Positions 14,932 to 24,519 of a stretch of 64,000 bases of DNA are shown here, in pieces (position 1 is the first letter of the stretch; each line of letters opens with the position of its first letter). The notes beneath the pieces were generated by a model. It did not search any database and was not told the origin of the DNA. It saw only the letters and a program-made list of their open reading frames with translations. This DNA is from Desulfotalea sp. (lineage in GTDB: Bacteria; Desulfobacterota; Desulfobulbia; Desulfobulbales; Desulfocapsaceae): NCBI GenBank assembly GCA_002733995.1, contig NVXR01000013.1, positions 21,211-85,210 of the forward strand, written 5' to 3'. Both the position numbers and the translations under genes were made by a program.

Positions 14932-16743
14932 TTGAAAAACCGACCTTCACCGTCCGAGGAAAAAGAGAGCTCAAAAAAAATCTCCTATTCCGAGTTGAAA
15001 GCACTACTCATCCCTCTTTTCATAACACATCGCTACCGACTCCTCGTCGGATTTTGCGCATTGCTCGTAGTAGACCTCCTGCAACTCACCATCCCAAGGC
15101 TTATAAAGCGGGGGATTGATGGAATTTCTGACCTGACAATTTCCCAAGGGGACCTCCTTCGGCTTGGTCTATCAATTCTTTGTATCGCTTTTTTTGTCGT
15201 TATACTTCGCTTTTGCTGGCGCTATCTTATTATTGGATTTTCACGAATACTCGAACGTGCCGTGCGTAATAGGCTCTTTACTCACATCCTTAAAATGGAT
15301 GCCCAATTCTTTGAAAAACATACGACGGGCAATCTCATGGCCCACCTTGGCAACGATCTTTCTTCTGTGCAAATGGCCTGTGGAATGGGCCTCGTTGCTG
15401 CTGTAGATGCACTTGTCATGTCTGTTGCCGCCATCGGTTTTATGATCGTAATAGACCCGGCACTCACCCTGTTGGCACTCCTGCCCATGCCCTTTCTTGC
15501 AATATCAACACGTATCCTTTCAGGAAAACTACATAAACGCTTTGCGACAGTGCAAGAACAGTTCTCCGATATGACGGAGTTCTCACGCTCCACCCTGCTC
15601 TCCATTGGCCTGATCAAGGCGTACACCATGGAAAATTTCCAAAGTGCTCGTTTTAATGTGCTGGGCAAACAATACGCAGCAGCCAACATTAGTGTTGCCA
15701 GAATACAGGGCCTAATCAACCCTCTGGCGAGCCTTGTGGGCAGCTGTGGCATGCTCATGATTCTTTATTTTGGTGGACGACTCGTCATTGCCTCAACAAT
15801 CAGTCTCGGTGATTTTGTTGCCTTTATCACCTATCTGTACATGTTGATTTGGCCTATGATGGCCATTGGTTGGGTTGCCAACCTGGTTCAGCGTGGCCTC
15901 ACCTCCCTTGGTAGAATCCAGCATATCCTTAATGCAAATCCGGACCTTGTTGCTTATACAGGCCCCTACACCGCCCCCAACTCAAAACATCTAGGATTTA
16001 CACTCAAAGATTTAACCTTCGCCTATGCCTCTTCTACACATCCGGCTTTATCACGGGTAACGCTTCACTTCCCCCCTGGGGTCTACGGCATAACAGGCAG
16101 GACAGGTTCAGGAAAATCAACGCTATGTAAATTACTTACCAGAATATACCCTGTACAAGACAACATGCTCTTTCTTGCAGGAACTGACGTCAACACTCTT
16201 CCCGTAGCACTCATCCGCTCCCACATCGGTTACGTCAGCCAGGAACCAACTCTTTTTTCAGATTCAATCGCGGCCAATATCCGCCTCGGAAGACCGGAAA
16301 GCACCAAAGAAGAGGTTATACAGGCGGCGAAAGATGGGGCAATTCACAATGATATCATTGCATTCAAAGATGGTTACGATACACTCATTGGAGAACGGGG
16401 TGTAAAACTCTCGGGCGGACAACGCCAGAGGCTTGCCCTTGCAAGAGCCCTTATTTGTGACCGACCAATTCTCATTATCGACGATGGCCTATCAGCTGTG
16501 GACGTTGCTACCGAACATGATGTTTTCAGCGGTATAAGAAAGCATTCAGCCAATAAAACCGTGATCATTGTTTCCAATCGAATCAAACTTCTGTCAATGA
16601 CCGATCAAATAACCATTCTACAAGAAGGCATTGTCGAGCAGCAGGGAAGCCACGAAGAATTGCTCATCTCCAGCAGACTATACCAGGCAATGTATGACAA
16701 GCAGATGAAAAGCGCCCAGCCCATGGAGCCTTCTAAACCATGA
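14932..16743 (+). CDS. mdlA: heterodimeric ABC exporter subunit, MdlA-like
   Basis: A 603-residue half-transporter from a TTG start; no in-frame ATG precedes the membrane domain. Six transmembrane helices are followed by a nucleotide-binding domain with Walker A GRTGSGKST (about 387) and a canonical LSGGQRQRLALARAL signature. The Walker B is LIIDDGLSAVD, in which Asp replaces the catalytic Glu. That substitution marks the degenerate-site partner in heterodimeric exporters. It overlaps the next gene as ATGA. The substrate is unknown; MdlAB/SmdAB-type exporters move drugs or lipids out of the cytoplasm. Confidence 0.9.
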   Translation: MKNRPSPSEEKESSKKISYSELKALLIPLFITHRYRLLVGFCALLVVDLLQLTIPRLIKRGIDGISDLTISQGDLLRLGLSILCIAFFVVILRFCWRYLIIGFSRILERAVRNRLFTHILKMDAQFFEKHTTGNLMAHLGNDLSSVQMACGMGLVAAVDALVMSVAAIGFMIVIDPALTLLALLPMPFLAISTRILSGKLHKRFATVQEQFSDMTEFSRSTLLSIGLIKAYTMENFQSARFNVLGKQYAAANISVARIQGLINPLASLVGSCGMLMILYFGGRLVIASTISLGDFVAFITYLYMLIWPMMAIGWVANLVQRGLTSLGRIQHILNANPDLVAYTGPYTAPNSKHLGFTLKDLTFAYASSTHPALSRVTLHFPPGVYGITGRTGSGKSTLCKLLTRIYPVQDNMLFLAGTDVNTLPVALIRSHIGYVSQEPTLFSDSIAANIRLGRPESTKEEVIQAAKDGAIHNDIIAFKDGYDTLIGERGVKLSGGQRQRLALARALICDRPILIIDDGLSAVDVATEHDVFSGIRKHSANKTVIIVSNRIKLLSMTDQITILQEGIVEQQGSHEELLISSRLYQAMYDKQMKSAQPMEPSKP

Positions 16744-18536
16744 GAGACTACGGCTACAGCGAAGAAGGGCACCAGGGGACACTCAGCGACTTACAGCTCT
16801 GGAAACGAGTATTACAGTTTTCAGCACCTTACAAAGCAGGACTCATAGTTGCGGTACTCATCTCTTTCGTCATTACAGCGAGCACCCTCGCCCTCCCCTA
16901 CCTCATCCAGACGGCAATAGACTATTATATTACAGCAGAGGATATGTTACAGGCTGATCGCTTTGCTGGTCTGAGTACAACTGCCATACGATATGGGCTT
17001 CTCGTTACTGTTATATTTCTGGCCACATTCAGCCAAATACTCGTCCTCGAATGGGTGGGCCAATCTGTTATGCACACGGTTCGGCAAAAGTTATTTTGCA
17101 ACATACTGGACCTTGACCTTCCATTTTTCAACAACAACCCCACGGGCAAACTGGTCACAAGACTCACCAACGACATTCAGAATATGAACGAAATGTTCAC
17201 ATCGGTCGTCGTTACCCTGTTCAATGATCTGCTTCGCCTTGGGGGGATTCTCGCACTGCTCTTTTACATGAATCCTCGCCTTGCCGCAATCATGGCCTGT
17301 TTTGTACCTATTGCTCTTTATATCACCAATATTTTTGCAAAAATCGCCAGGGAAAGGTTTAGAGAAATCCGCACAAAACTAGCCGAAATGAACTCCTACC
17401 TTTCCGAAACACTGGCGGGCATATCAATTTTACAAATTTTTAATAAGCAAGCCCGATGTAAAGAAGATTTCGAGGTATTAACCACCAGCTATCTCACAAA
17501 AACTCTCAAGCAGATAAAGGTTTTTGGCGCCTTTATGCCACTCACTGAATTCTTGAGTTCCGCCGCTATCGCTATCATCCTCTGGTACGGAGGCGGTGAA
17601 ATCCTCCAAAACAGGCTCACCCTGGGAGAACTCGTCGCATTTATTTCCTATATGCGTCTGTTCTTTCAACCCCTGCGCGAATTGTCACAAAAATACTCTG
17701 TCGTCCAATCCGCCATGGCTTCAGCAGAAAGAATTTTCCAACTCCTCGACACAAAGAGTCAGATTGCCGATGCTACGAACCCTAAAAAGATTGTGCACCC
17801 AGAAGGACGACTCGAATTTCGAAACATTAACTTTTCCTACGAGGAACATTCCAAAATCCTGCGCAACGTTTCTTTTTCTCTAGAACCGGGCCAGACCGTA
17901 GCCCTCGTCGGCACTACCGGCTCCGGAAAGACCACACTTGTCAACCTGCTGTTACGTTTTTATGAACCTCAGAAAGGAGCAATCTTCATCGACGGCCACA
18001 ACATCCGCGATTTGGCCATCAAGGACCTCCGCCAAATGGTTGGGGTCATTCTTCAGGATGTGTTCATCCTTCAGGACACGCTGTTTGCAAATATTGTGAT
18101 GGACACCGGCCAAACCAGAGCAACGGTAGAACAGATTCTTAAACAGACAGGGATCAGCCGGTTCAGCAACCGGCTCCCCCAAGGATTGGAGACCATCATC
18201 GGGGAGGGCGGCCTCACCCTCTCAACCGGGGAAAAACAGCTCCTCGCCTTTGCTCGGGTCCTTTGCCGCAACCCTGCATTGTTAATCCTGGATGAAGCAA
18301 CTGCATCCATAGACACAGAATCAGAAAACATTCTTGAGTCTGCCATTGCGGATAGCTTTAAAGGCAGGACCAGCCTTGTCATCGCCCACCGCCTTTCCAC
18401 CATTCGGCGAGCCGACAAGATAGTTGTCATGAAACAGGGTGAAATCGTGGAAAGCGGTACACACGAAGAACTACTCGCCCAAAATGGGCACTATGCTGTT
18501 CTCGTAGCCATGGACCTAGAAAATGATCTAGGCTGA
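16740..18536 (+). CDS. mdlB: heterodimeric ABC exporter subunit, MdlB-like
   Basis: A 598-residue half-transporter. Six transmembrane helices are followed by Walker A GTTGSGKTT (about 393), an altered signature LSTGEKQLLAFARVL in place of LSGGQ, and a normal Walker B LLILDEATASID. The altered signature pairs in the dimer with the Asp-type Walker B of the upstream subunit. One ATP site is thus degenerate and one competent, as in MdlAB. The two genes are translationally coupled. Confidence 0.91.
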   Translation: MRDYGYSEEGHQGTLSDLQLWKRVLQFSAPYKAGLIVAVLISFVITASTLALPYLIQTAIDYYITAEDMLQADRFAGLSTTAIRYGLLVTVIFLATFSQILVLEWVGQSVMHTVRQKLFCNILDLDLPFFNNNPTGKLVTRLTNDIQNMNEMFTSVVVTLFNDLLRLGGILALLFYMNPRLAAIMACFVPIALYITNIFAKIARERFREIRTKLAEMNSYLSETLAGISILQIFNKQARCKEDFEVLTTSYLTKTLKQIKVFGAFMPLTEFLSSAAIAIILWYGGGEILQNRLTLGELVAFISYMRLFFQPLRELSQKYSVVQSAMASAERIFQLLDTKSQIADATNPKKIVHPEGRLEFRNINFSYEEHSKILRNVSFSLEPGQTVALVGTTGSGKTTLVNLLLRFYEPQKGAIFIDGHNIRDLAIKDLRQMVGVILQDVFILQDTLFANIVMDTGQTRATVEQILKQTGISRFSNRLPQGLETIIGEGGLTLSTGEKQLLAFARVLCRNPALLILDEATASIDTESENILESAIADSFKGRTSLVIAHRLSTIRRADKIVVMKQGEIVESGTHEELLAQNGHYAVLVAMDLENDLG

Positions 18537-18644
18537 GTAAATATGGTTCAAAGCAGGCATCTCTGAGCGCTAGGTCCGTCCCCAACGAACCACACCTCCG
18601 GAACTGGCCGTTACAAGCCCTCAGTCCACAGCCATATACACGGG

Positions 18645-19115
18645 CTAATTTCGAAGGGTCGCCTTTAGTCGAGTCGGTATCAGCAGCAAATCCAGGGCGT
18701 CCTTTATATCTTTACAGATAACATCACTCGCAGTCATCAGCAGGGCTGACATGCCTTCATTTTGCAGTACAGCAATACCAAGTGCGGCCTTTGCAAGCAT
18801 GATGGCATCATTTCTGCCATTACCTATAGCCACAACAGTATTAGCCCCAAGTGCATTGATGTATTCACTTTTTTGGTTATCCTGTGCCACCTCTGCAATA
18901 ACATGGAGCAGACAGGGTACACCAGCGACCTTTTGCCGAACTGTGCCATGGGTATCCGCCGTCAATACGTGGAGTTGCACACATTGAGCCAGAAGCTTGA
19001 GGCGCTCCACAACCCCCTCAATTAATTGACCATCTAGGGCCACGGTGCCGTTATAATCTAGGACGAGATGGTGTATGCTAAGGGTAGCACCCCCCGGGAT
19101 AACTATTTCAATCAT
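18645..19115 (-). CDS. HAD-superfamily soluble P-type-ATPase-like phosphatase
   Basis: 156 residues from the ATG at 19115, which follows AGGAGG at five bases; a longer frame to 19217 lacks a site. HAD motif I is DYNGTVALDG, motif II falls in HVLTADTHGT, and motif III/IV is AIGNGRNDAIML. This matches the small cytosolic P-type-ATPase-like hydrolases. Residue 2 of motif I is Tyr and the acid-base Asp is replaced by Asn, as in P-type ATPases (DKTGT). Its substrate is unknown. It is convergent with mdlB and not in an operon. Confidence 0.8.
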   Translation of the reverse strand: MIEIVIPGGATLSIHHLVLDYNGTVALDGQLIEGVVERLKLLAQCVQLHVLTADTHGTVRQKVAGVPCLLHVIAEVAQDNQKSEYINALGANTVVAIGNGRNDAIMLAKAALGIAVLQNEGMSALLMTASDVICKDIKDALDLLLIPTRLKATLRN

Positions 19116-19593
19116 AACATCCTCCTGTAAAGGTTTATCAAAGATACATGGTAACAGTTCAGCAGCACAACAATTACACCCACTAGGGCCTTCGTCAATT
19201 ACAGCCATAGAGAGCAAAAACCAATTGAACGAAGCTGGGCTACAGCTACAGACGATGAATTAAGCCATAGTGATAAGCGACCTCAAACCACTACAGAGAC
19301 ATCTTTCTTTTAGCTTGCCATGGAGACCAAGAAGATGCACACTGGTTGCACAGCCTCCCAGGAGAGTTGTTTTACTCAGCTCCGTACCCTCGCTATGGGG
19401 ATAACAAGGGGGGCTATTTCACCAAAGTCTTGCAATTGTCGTTTTTACTCAAACTGTAAACATATAATTACACTTTAGATCCGAGGAACTTTTGGGTATG
19501 TAAGACGTAGTTCTTATACCCTCAATCACTTTCATAAAAACAGTACAATGTTCATGAAAAATCCGGGATAAAGCATTACAAGGTACTTTTCCA
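19116..19593. other. gene-free 478-bp gap
   Basis: It separates the HAD gene from the HEAT-repeat gene, which diverge. A consensus-like -10 hexamer TATAAT is at 19463-19468 on the plus strand, but there is no good -35 at normal spacing. I see no gene here. Confidence 0.5.
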
Positions 19594-19995
19594 ATGAAAA
19601 AAGGTCATGATGTAAGCGATGGGGAACTAAAAAAAGTAATCGCTGATTTTCTCGAAATGGGCCATATCGACAACATAGTGGCAATGTTTCGCCAAGAGCC
19701 TAAATACTACACATGGAGCGGAGATATCCTAAGAGACGAACGCTTCAACGTCCGCTTAGGCTTAACAGTACTATTTGAAGAGCTCAAAGAGATCCAGCCA
19801 GAACAACTCGAAAAAGCCGTGCCTTCTCTCCTTCCCTTGTTAGAGAACGAGAGTTCACTCCTCAGGGGAGAGGCCGTATCTCTGCTTGCTATAATAGATA
19901 CGCCCGAGGCAAAAGAACACATTAAAAGTAAACGTCACGACCCTAGCCCTCAGGTGCGTGAAATGGTGGAACTCGTTATGGAAGAAGGTTTATGA
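19594..19995 (+). CDS. small HEAT-repeat-like protein
   Basis: A 133-residue, all-helical acidic protein. The C-terminal two thirds show HEAT-like helix pairs (NVRLGLTVLFEEL; LLRGEAVSLLAII; DPSPQVREMVELVM) with the Asp/Arg-Val pattern of PBS-lyase-type HEAT repeats. Such proteins are usually scaffolds. It overlaps the following membrane-protein gene as ATGA, so the two are co-translated and may act together. No enzymatic motif is seen. Confidence 0.7.
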   Translation: MKKGHDVSDGELKKVIADFLEMGHIDNIVAMFRQEPKYYTWSGDILRDERFNVRLGLTVLFEELKEIQPEQLEKAVPSLLPLLENESSLLRGEAVSLLAIIDTPEAKEHIKSKRHDPSPQVREMVELVMEEGL

Positions 19996-20258
19996 AATCA
20001 GAACAAACAGCAAAGAAGCAACAAAAGCGAATCCCTTGGTGGCTCACCATCATTGGTGCAATTACAACCTACAATGTATTCACATACCTACTGCCGACAC
20101 TCAATCCAGCCAATCAGGCCCTAAAAGATCTATTCCAACTAGGCCCTGGGGTGGCACCTGTCCTGACCATACCATTTTTACTCCTTTCGGCCAAACAACT
20201 CTACGACACCGAGCTCCCCCCGGAAAAAAGACAAAATAAGGACCCGGATGAGACATAA
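19992..20258 (+). CDS. small membrane protein coupled to the HEAT-repeat protein
   Basis: An 88-residue protein with two hydrophobic segments (WWLTIIGAITTYNVFTYLL and the VAPVLTIPFLLL region) and a charged C-terminus. I do not recognise a family. The ATGA overlap with the upstream gene supports it as real. Confidence 0.65.
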   Translation: MKSEQTAKKQQKRIPWWLTIIGAITTYNVFTYLLPTLNPANQALKDLFQLGPGVAPVLTIPFLLLSAKQLYDTELPPEKRQNKDPDET

Positions 20259-20561
20259 GGTGTGGCTGCTTTTGTTTAAGAACATCCACGTAATGCCATG
20301 GAGTCATTAGGACTCTCGCAACAGTCACACGATAAGGCAAAACACTAAACTCCTTTCGCTTTTTTATAAAAAAAGCTACTATTCGTTTGCACGATCGACG
20401 CGTGAAGACTTTCCCCCTCCCGAGAAACGAGGACAAGTCCTTGCACAGAAAATCCCCCGCCTCTTTATGGCTGGATATTATCTGTAAGACACTAATGTTA
20501 ATAGACGCTCCAATTTCTTGTTTTATGACAATATTTCAGGAGCAAGGCCCAACATATCTAT
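20259..20561. other. gene-free 303-bp gap
   Basis: This is the upstream region of the Lrp-type gene. A short A/T-rich hairpin-like stretch (CTTTTTTATAAAAAAAG, 20360-20376) is present. No gene is supported. Confidence 0.4.
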
Positions 20562-21029
20562 ATGATCGACGATACAGACAAAAGAATTCTCACTCTACTG
20601 CAAGACAATGGTCGTATTACCAACTCCAAGCTAGCTCAGAAAATTGGTCTATCGCCCCCCGCAGTACTCGAACGTGTTAGACGACTTGAGTCCTCCGGTG
20701 TCATAAATAAATATGTTGCAATACTTGACCGTAAACAGACCGGTTTTGGAATTCAGACCATCGTTATGGTATGCGTCAGCCATCATCAGATAGCATCGCT
20801 TGAAAATATCATAGAACGACTCACGGGGATGGATGAGGTCCTGGAATGCCATCAGCTCACAGGTGAAGTGGACTTCCTTCTTAAGGTTGTTGTGGAAAAC
20901 ATGGACAGTTACACAGACTTTGTTAACAACAAACTTTCCGGGATTCCAGGTATCCAGAATGTAAAGACATCATTTATTCTGAAAACCATGAAAAACAGCA
21001 CATCCTTAAAGTTTCCTACAGATACATAA
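20562..21029 (+). CDS. Lrp/AsnC-family transcriptional regulator
   Basis: A 155-residue protein starting MIDDTDKRILTLLQDNGR, the typical Lrp opening. A winged HTH (residues 5-55; TNSKLAQKIGLSPPAVLERV) is followed by an RAM/AsnC ligand-binding domain that contains the conserved TGEVDFLLKV. These proteins form octamers that sense amino acids. There is no nearby amino-acid gene, so the target is not evident. The ribosome-binding site is weak. Confidence 0.9.
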   Translation: MIDDTDKRILTLLQDNGRITNSKLAQKIGLSPPAVLERVRRLESSGVINKYVAILDRKQTGFGIQTIVMVCVSHHQIASLENIIERLTGMDEVLECHQLTGEVDFLLKVVVENMDSYTDFVNNKLSGIPGIQNVKTSFILKTMKNSTSLKFPTDT

Positions 21030-21125
21030 TTTTTCAAAAACCAAGAAGAGCCCTGCCATAACATCGCGATTACAGTGATGATGGCAGAAACATCTTGGAT
21101 GAGTACATTCTGCAGGTGATAATTT

Positions 21126-21147
21126 TCCCATATCAGGGTATATGGGA
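21126..21147 (+). terminator. hairpin downstream of the Lrp-type gene
   Basis: TCCCATAT-N6-ATATGGGA is an eight-base perfect stem 97 bp past the stop codon, with weak T content after it. It may be a terminator, or an operator for the next gene. Confidence 0.4.
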
Positions 21148-21197
21148 GAAACTTTTATATTGTCTCACACTTAATCTTTTACAGAGTTGAACGTACC

Positions 21198-21869
21198 ATG
21201 AAAAACCGAGAAGCCCTCAAAGGGCAGGTAGCAGTAATTATCAAGTTAGGAGACAAGGTTCTCGAAACCGAAAGCGCAATTACAAACTCCAAGCCGCTTG
21301 TCAATGAACAGGCGTTTCATGAATTTCGGATTTCCGCTCTGTCTTACCTCAGCAGAGTCTTTGGGAACCACAGCACATATTACCAAAGCTTCAAAGCAGA
21401 AGTCACCCATGCGACAGCCAGCAGGACCAGACGAGGTCTTGGAATAATCAAAGCAGGCAGGCGAGACATTGAAGGGGATTGGCTCGAAACCACCAAGGGC
21501 GCGTTCAGCAAAGAACTGCTCACCGATATGCTAAGACTTGCTAAAGCCCAAGCTGACCAACAAAACTACAAAGCTGCCGCAATCATGATGGGTACTGTCC
21601 TTGATGAATTATTGCGTTGCCTCTGTCTAAAAGCTGAAATTAGAATATACAATGAGATCCAGGGTAAGGCCGTACCAAAGAAGGGCTTACAACTCACAGG
21701 TGAAGCATACAAAAAGAAAATATACGAACGTCAGGACAATAAACTGATTATGGCCTGGCTTGAACTCTACGCCGATGCGGTGGCTGACAAGGATGACAAT
21801 GTTACCTCGGGTAAGGTAAGCCAAATGCTAACCGGTATGCAGAGTTTTCTTGCTGGGTGCTCACTATAA
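21198..21869 (+). CDS. hypothetical protein with HEPN-like C-terminal helical domain
   Basis: A 223-residue soluble helical protein. I do not recognise a named family. The C-terminal half (AAAIMMGTVLDELLRCLC, then KLIMAWLELYADAVADKDD) follows the helix pattern of HEPN/DUF4145-type domains, where the second motif usually reads R-N-x-x-x-H. Here that motif is absent, so RNase activity is unlikely. It stands alone between lrp and prmA, 33 bp from prmA, and may share its transcript. The HEPN link is tentative. Confidence 0.6.
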   Translation: MKNREALKGQVAVIIKLGDKVLETESAITNSKPLVNEQAFHEFRISALSYLSRVFGNHSTYYQSFKAEVTHATASRTRRGLGIIKAGRRDIEGDWLETTKGAFSKELLTDMLRLAKAQADQQNYKAAAIMMGTVLDELLRCLCLKAEIRIYNEIQGKAVPKKGLQLTGEAYKKKIYERQDNKLIMAWLELYADAVADKDDNVTSGKVSQMLTGMQSFLAGCSL

Positions 21870-21902
21870 CAAAAGCTCCACATCCCATTCCACTCTGAAA
21901 CT

Positions 21903-22742
21903 ATGGTTCAGACACAACAGCTGCTTCGGCCGGACACACAACTCTTCATTTACTATATTGAAGGTATAATTCCGGCCCATTATAAGGTTGAGAATGTCAA
22001 TTTCATCGGCAACTGGGTTGAAGATGATTTTAGTTTTCTTTTCTTTAGCCAACCGGCAAAAGAGCAGGTCCTCGCAATCCTCAAATTCTTTCCTGACTAT
22101 TGTCTGATTGATGAATACGAGATGAGCTATGGCGAGTGGCAGGGGGGCAAGGTTGAACCCATACGTATTGGCAATTTCCTTCTTAATCCACCTTGGATAA
22201 AGGCATCTCCAAACGAAAATGACATTTCGATCACGCTTGACTCTGGAGTAGTCTTTGGTAACGGTGGACATCCCACCACCCAAGCCTGCCTTGAAGCCAT
22301 GCAAATTGCCTGTTCAGGCAACAAAACAAAAACCATGCTCGACCTGGGTTCAGGAACAGGAGTACTTGCCCTGGCCGGAGCCAAACTTGGTTGTGAACAA
22401 ATCCTCGCTGTTGACTACAACTTCCTGGCTACAAAAACCGCAAAAACAAACGTATCCCTCAATGGACTCGACCAGAATATACTCGTTATAAATGGACGGG
22501 CCGAGGAACATCTCTCCATCGCAACGGATCTCTTGGTTGCCAACATCCACTATGATGTGATGAAAGATCTGGTTAAAGAAAGTGGCTTTTACCAACAGAA
22601 ATGGTTTATCCTTTCTGGCCTTCTTACCAGTGAAGCTGAAAAGATCCTCTCCTTCTTAAGAACCAGGCCTGTTCTCATACTCAAGCAGTGGGGAGAGGGA
22701 GAAATCTGGCACACCATACTCGGTATCACCCAAGATAATTAA
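21903..22742 (+). CDS. prmA: ribosomal protein L11 methyltransferase (PrmA-like)
   Basis: 279 residues. A divergent N-terminal recognition domain precedes the PrmA hallmark segment DSGVVFGNGGHPTT (family consensus D-P-G-x-A-F-G-T-G-x-H-x-T-T). The SAM motif LDLGSGTGVLALAG and the acidic end of strand 2 (AVDYN) follow. The active-site segment is VANIHYDVM, where PrmA has N-I-L. It would trimethylate L11 in the cytosol. The missing Thr/Gly residues of the loop suggest a divergent member. The ribosome-binding site is weak. Confidence 0.78.
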   Translation: MVQTQQLLRPDTQLFIYYIEGIIPAHYKVENVNFIGNWVEDDFSFLFFSQPAKEQVLAILKFFPDYCLIDEYEMSYGEWQGGKVEPIRIGNFLLNPPWIKASPNENDISITLDSGVVFGNGGHPTTQACLEAMQIACSGNKTKTMLDLGSGTGVLALAGAKLGCEQILAVDYNFLATKTAKTNVSLNGLDQNILVINGRAEEHLSIATDLLVANIHYDVMKDLVKESGFYQQKWFILSGLLTSEAEKILSFLRTRPVLILKQWGEGEIWHTILGITQDN

Positions 22743-22808
22743 TGGGATAACTCGTATGTGCCGCGACCATGATGGAACAATGTGGCCGAACCAGCAAACA
22801 AAAAAAAA

Positions 22809-22837
22809 GCGCCGGGATTGCTCCCGACGCTTTTTTT
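22809..22837. terminator. bidirectional intrinsic terminator between prmA and htpX
   Basis: GCGCCGGGA pairs with TCCCGACGC (one mismatch), flanked by eight A on the left and seven T on the right. It terminates both convergent genes. Confidence 0.9.
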
Positions 22838-22851
22838 ATCTCGTCTGTAAC

Positions 22852-23715
22852 CTACAAATTTCTTAATGCTTCAATACGCTCCTCAAGAGGTGGATGGCTC
22901 CTGAGCAAACTTGCCATTCCTCCCTTTTTAGGCCGGATACCAAAGGCTGCCACCTGATCAGGTAACTGTGATGGCTCATGGTGTTCCTGTAGTCGCTGTA
23001 AGGCGCTCACCATCTTTTCTTTACTTGTGAGATAGGCCGCACCCTTATCTGCGGTAAACTCTCTTTTTCGAGAAAACCACATGACAATAATCGAGGCGAA
23101 AAAGCCCAGCACCAATTCAAGAACAATGGTCACAGCCATATAACCAAAGAAGCCAAGTCCTTCTCCTTCTTCATCTCCACTAAGGAAATTATTGATTATA
23201 TTTGCAGCAATCCTGGAAAGGAAGATGACAAAGGTATTAAGTACTCCCTGAATTAGAGCAAGTGTCACCATATCGCCACAGGCTATATGGCTGATTTCAT
23301 GGGCCAACACCGCTTCCACTTCATCCTTGGACATGTTTTGTAAAAGGCCAGAAGAAACCGCAACCAGTGCATTATTCTTATTCATTCCTGTGGCAAAGGC
23401 ATTCATGTCAGCAGCATTATACAGGGCAACTTCAGGCATGCCAATTTCAGCATCTTTGGCCATACGCTGCACAGTATTATACAACCACTGCTCAGTTGGA
23501 TTACTGGGGTTCTCAATAACACGCGCCCCCGTGGATTTCTTGGCAATCCACTTAGACATGGCAAGGGAAAGAAAAGAACCCCCCATACCAAAGGCTCCAG
23601 CCATGAGCAACAGCCCGGAAGTTGAACGACTATCAACCCCAAAAACACTCATTACGATACCAAGCAGGACAAGAATAGCCATGTTGGTAGCAAGAAAAAG
23701 ACCAATTCGAAACAC
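22852..23715 (-). CDS. htpX: membrane zinc metalloprotease HtpX
   Basis: 287 residues. Two N-terminal transmembrane segments precede the M48 zinc site HEISH (residues 139-143). Two more transmembrane segments follow, then the third zinc ligand in [10 protein letters not shown] (about 219). HtpX degrades misfolded inner-membrane proteins on the cytoplasmic face. The length and order of elements are normal. It shares a terminator with prmA. Confidence 0.95.
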   Translation of the reverse strand: MFRIGLFLATNMAILVLLGIVMSVFGVDSRSTSGLLLMAGAFGMGGSFLSLAMSKWIAKKSTGARVIENPSNPTEQWLYNTVQRMAKDAEIGMPEVALYNAADMNAFATGMNKNNALVAVSSGLLQNMSKDEVEAVLAHEISHIACGDMVTLALIQGVLNTFVIFLSRIAANIINNFLSGDEEGEGLGFFGYMAVTIVLELVLGFFASIIVMWFSRKREFTADKGAAYLTSKEKMVSALQRLQEHHEPSQLPDQVAAFGIRPKKGGMASLLRSHPPLEERIEALRNL

Positions 23716-23941
23716 GTTAATCCTCCATTTTACTTCTTCTATATTTCCCCCTGCAGCTCCCGATCCACGAGCCTGCGTGAGAAGTGCCTCTTCCCATGCA
23801 ACCGTAAGAACGGACTCAAGCAGAAAACTGTATTTTACACCCTGTTAAACTAAACATCCTTTTGCCTGTCACAAGCTATGTCTTGCCTTTTCACAGAGGT
23901 TTTATGTTTTAGACAAGAAGAAGACAACACTACGGCCAGTC

Positions 23942-24340
23942 TTATTTAAATGTCTGCAATACTTTTTTTACAATATTACCCTCTGCCGCTGCTCCAAAAT
24001 GAGTCATTACCGGCTTCATGGCCTGCATAAAATTACCAAATGTTGAGAAGTCAATATTGGCCTCAATCCACACACGGATCTCATCCTCAGTCACCTGCTC
24101 GGGCAAGTACTCACAAAGCACTTTAATATAGGCCGACTCTTCCTCTCCCTTTGCAGCAAGCAATTCTTTCTCGGATTTTATCAATTTTTTGATAATTGCA
24201 ATGACCTGATCATCGCTCAGCTCTTTTTCATTCTGGCGACCAAACTCCCCCATAATAATGCGGACTGCTTCTTTTTTATCTGTATCTCTGGCCTTTATTG
24301 CTGTAATCAAATCGGTGTGCATCTGTTTTTGTAAACTCAT
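23942..24340 (-). CDS. GatB/YqeY domain protein
   Basis: A 132-residue, all-helical protein. It carries the YqeY pattern: N-terminal ARDTDKKEAVRIIMGEF, a central helical hairpin, EYLPEQVTEDEI, and C-terminal MKPVMTHFGAAAEGNIVKKV. The domain is shared with the tail of GatB amidotransferase and is linked to tRNA. Free-standing YqeY has no settled function. It is monocistronic. Confidence 0.9.
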   Translation of the reverse strand: MSLQKQMHTDLITAIKARDTDKKEAVRIIMGEFGRQNEKELSDDQVIAIIKKLIKSEKELLAAKGEEESAYIKVLCEYLPEQVTEDEIRVWIEANIDFSTFGNFMQAMKPVMTHFGAAAEGNIVKKVLQTFK

Positions 24341-24519
24341 TTATTCTCCTACAAACAGTAGATATGTATTATATAATTTAAACCTGACCCCGGCGGGTCA
24401 AAAGTCTTTTACGATACCATCTCCAATGGATTTACAACAGTAAATTCAATAAGTCGACGTATTGAGTCGGAGAGTTACTGGCTCATTTTCCATCAATTAC
24501 AATTCATTTTATCGAAAAA

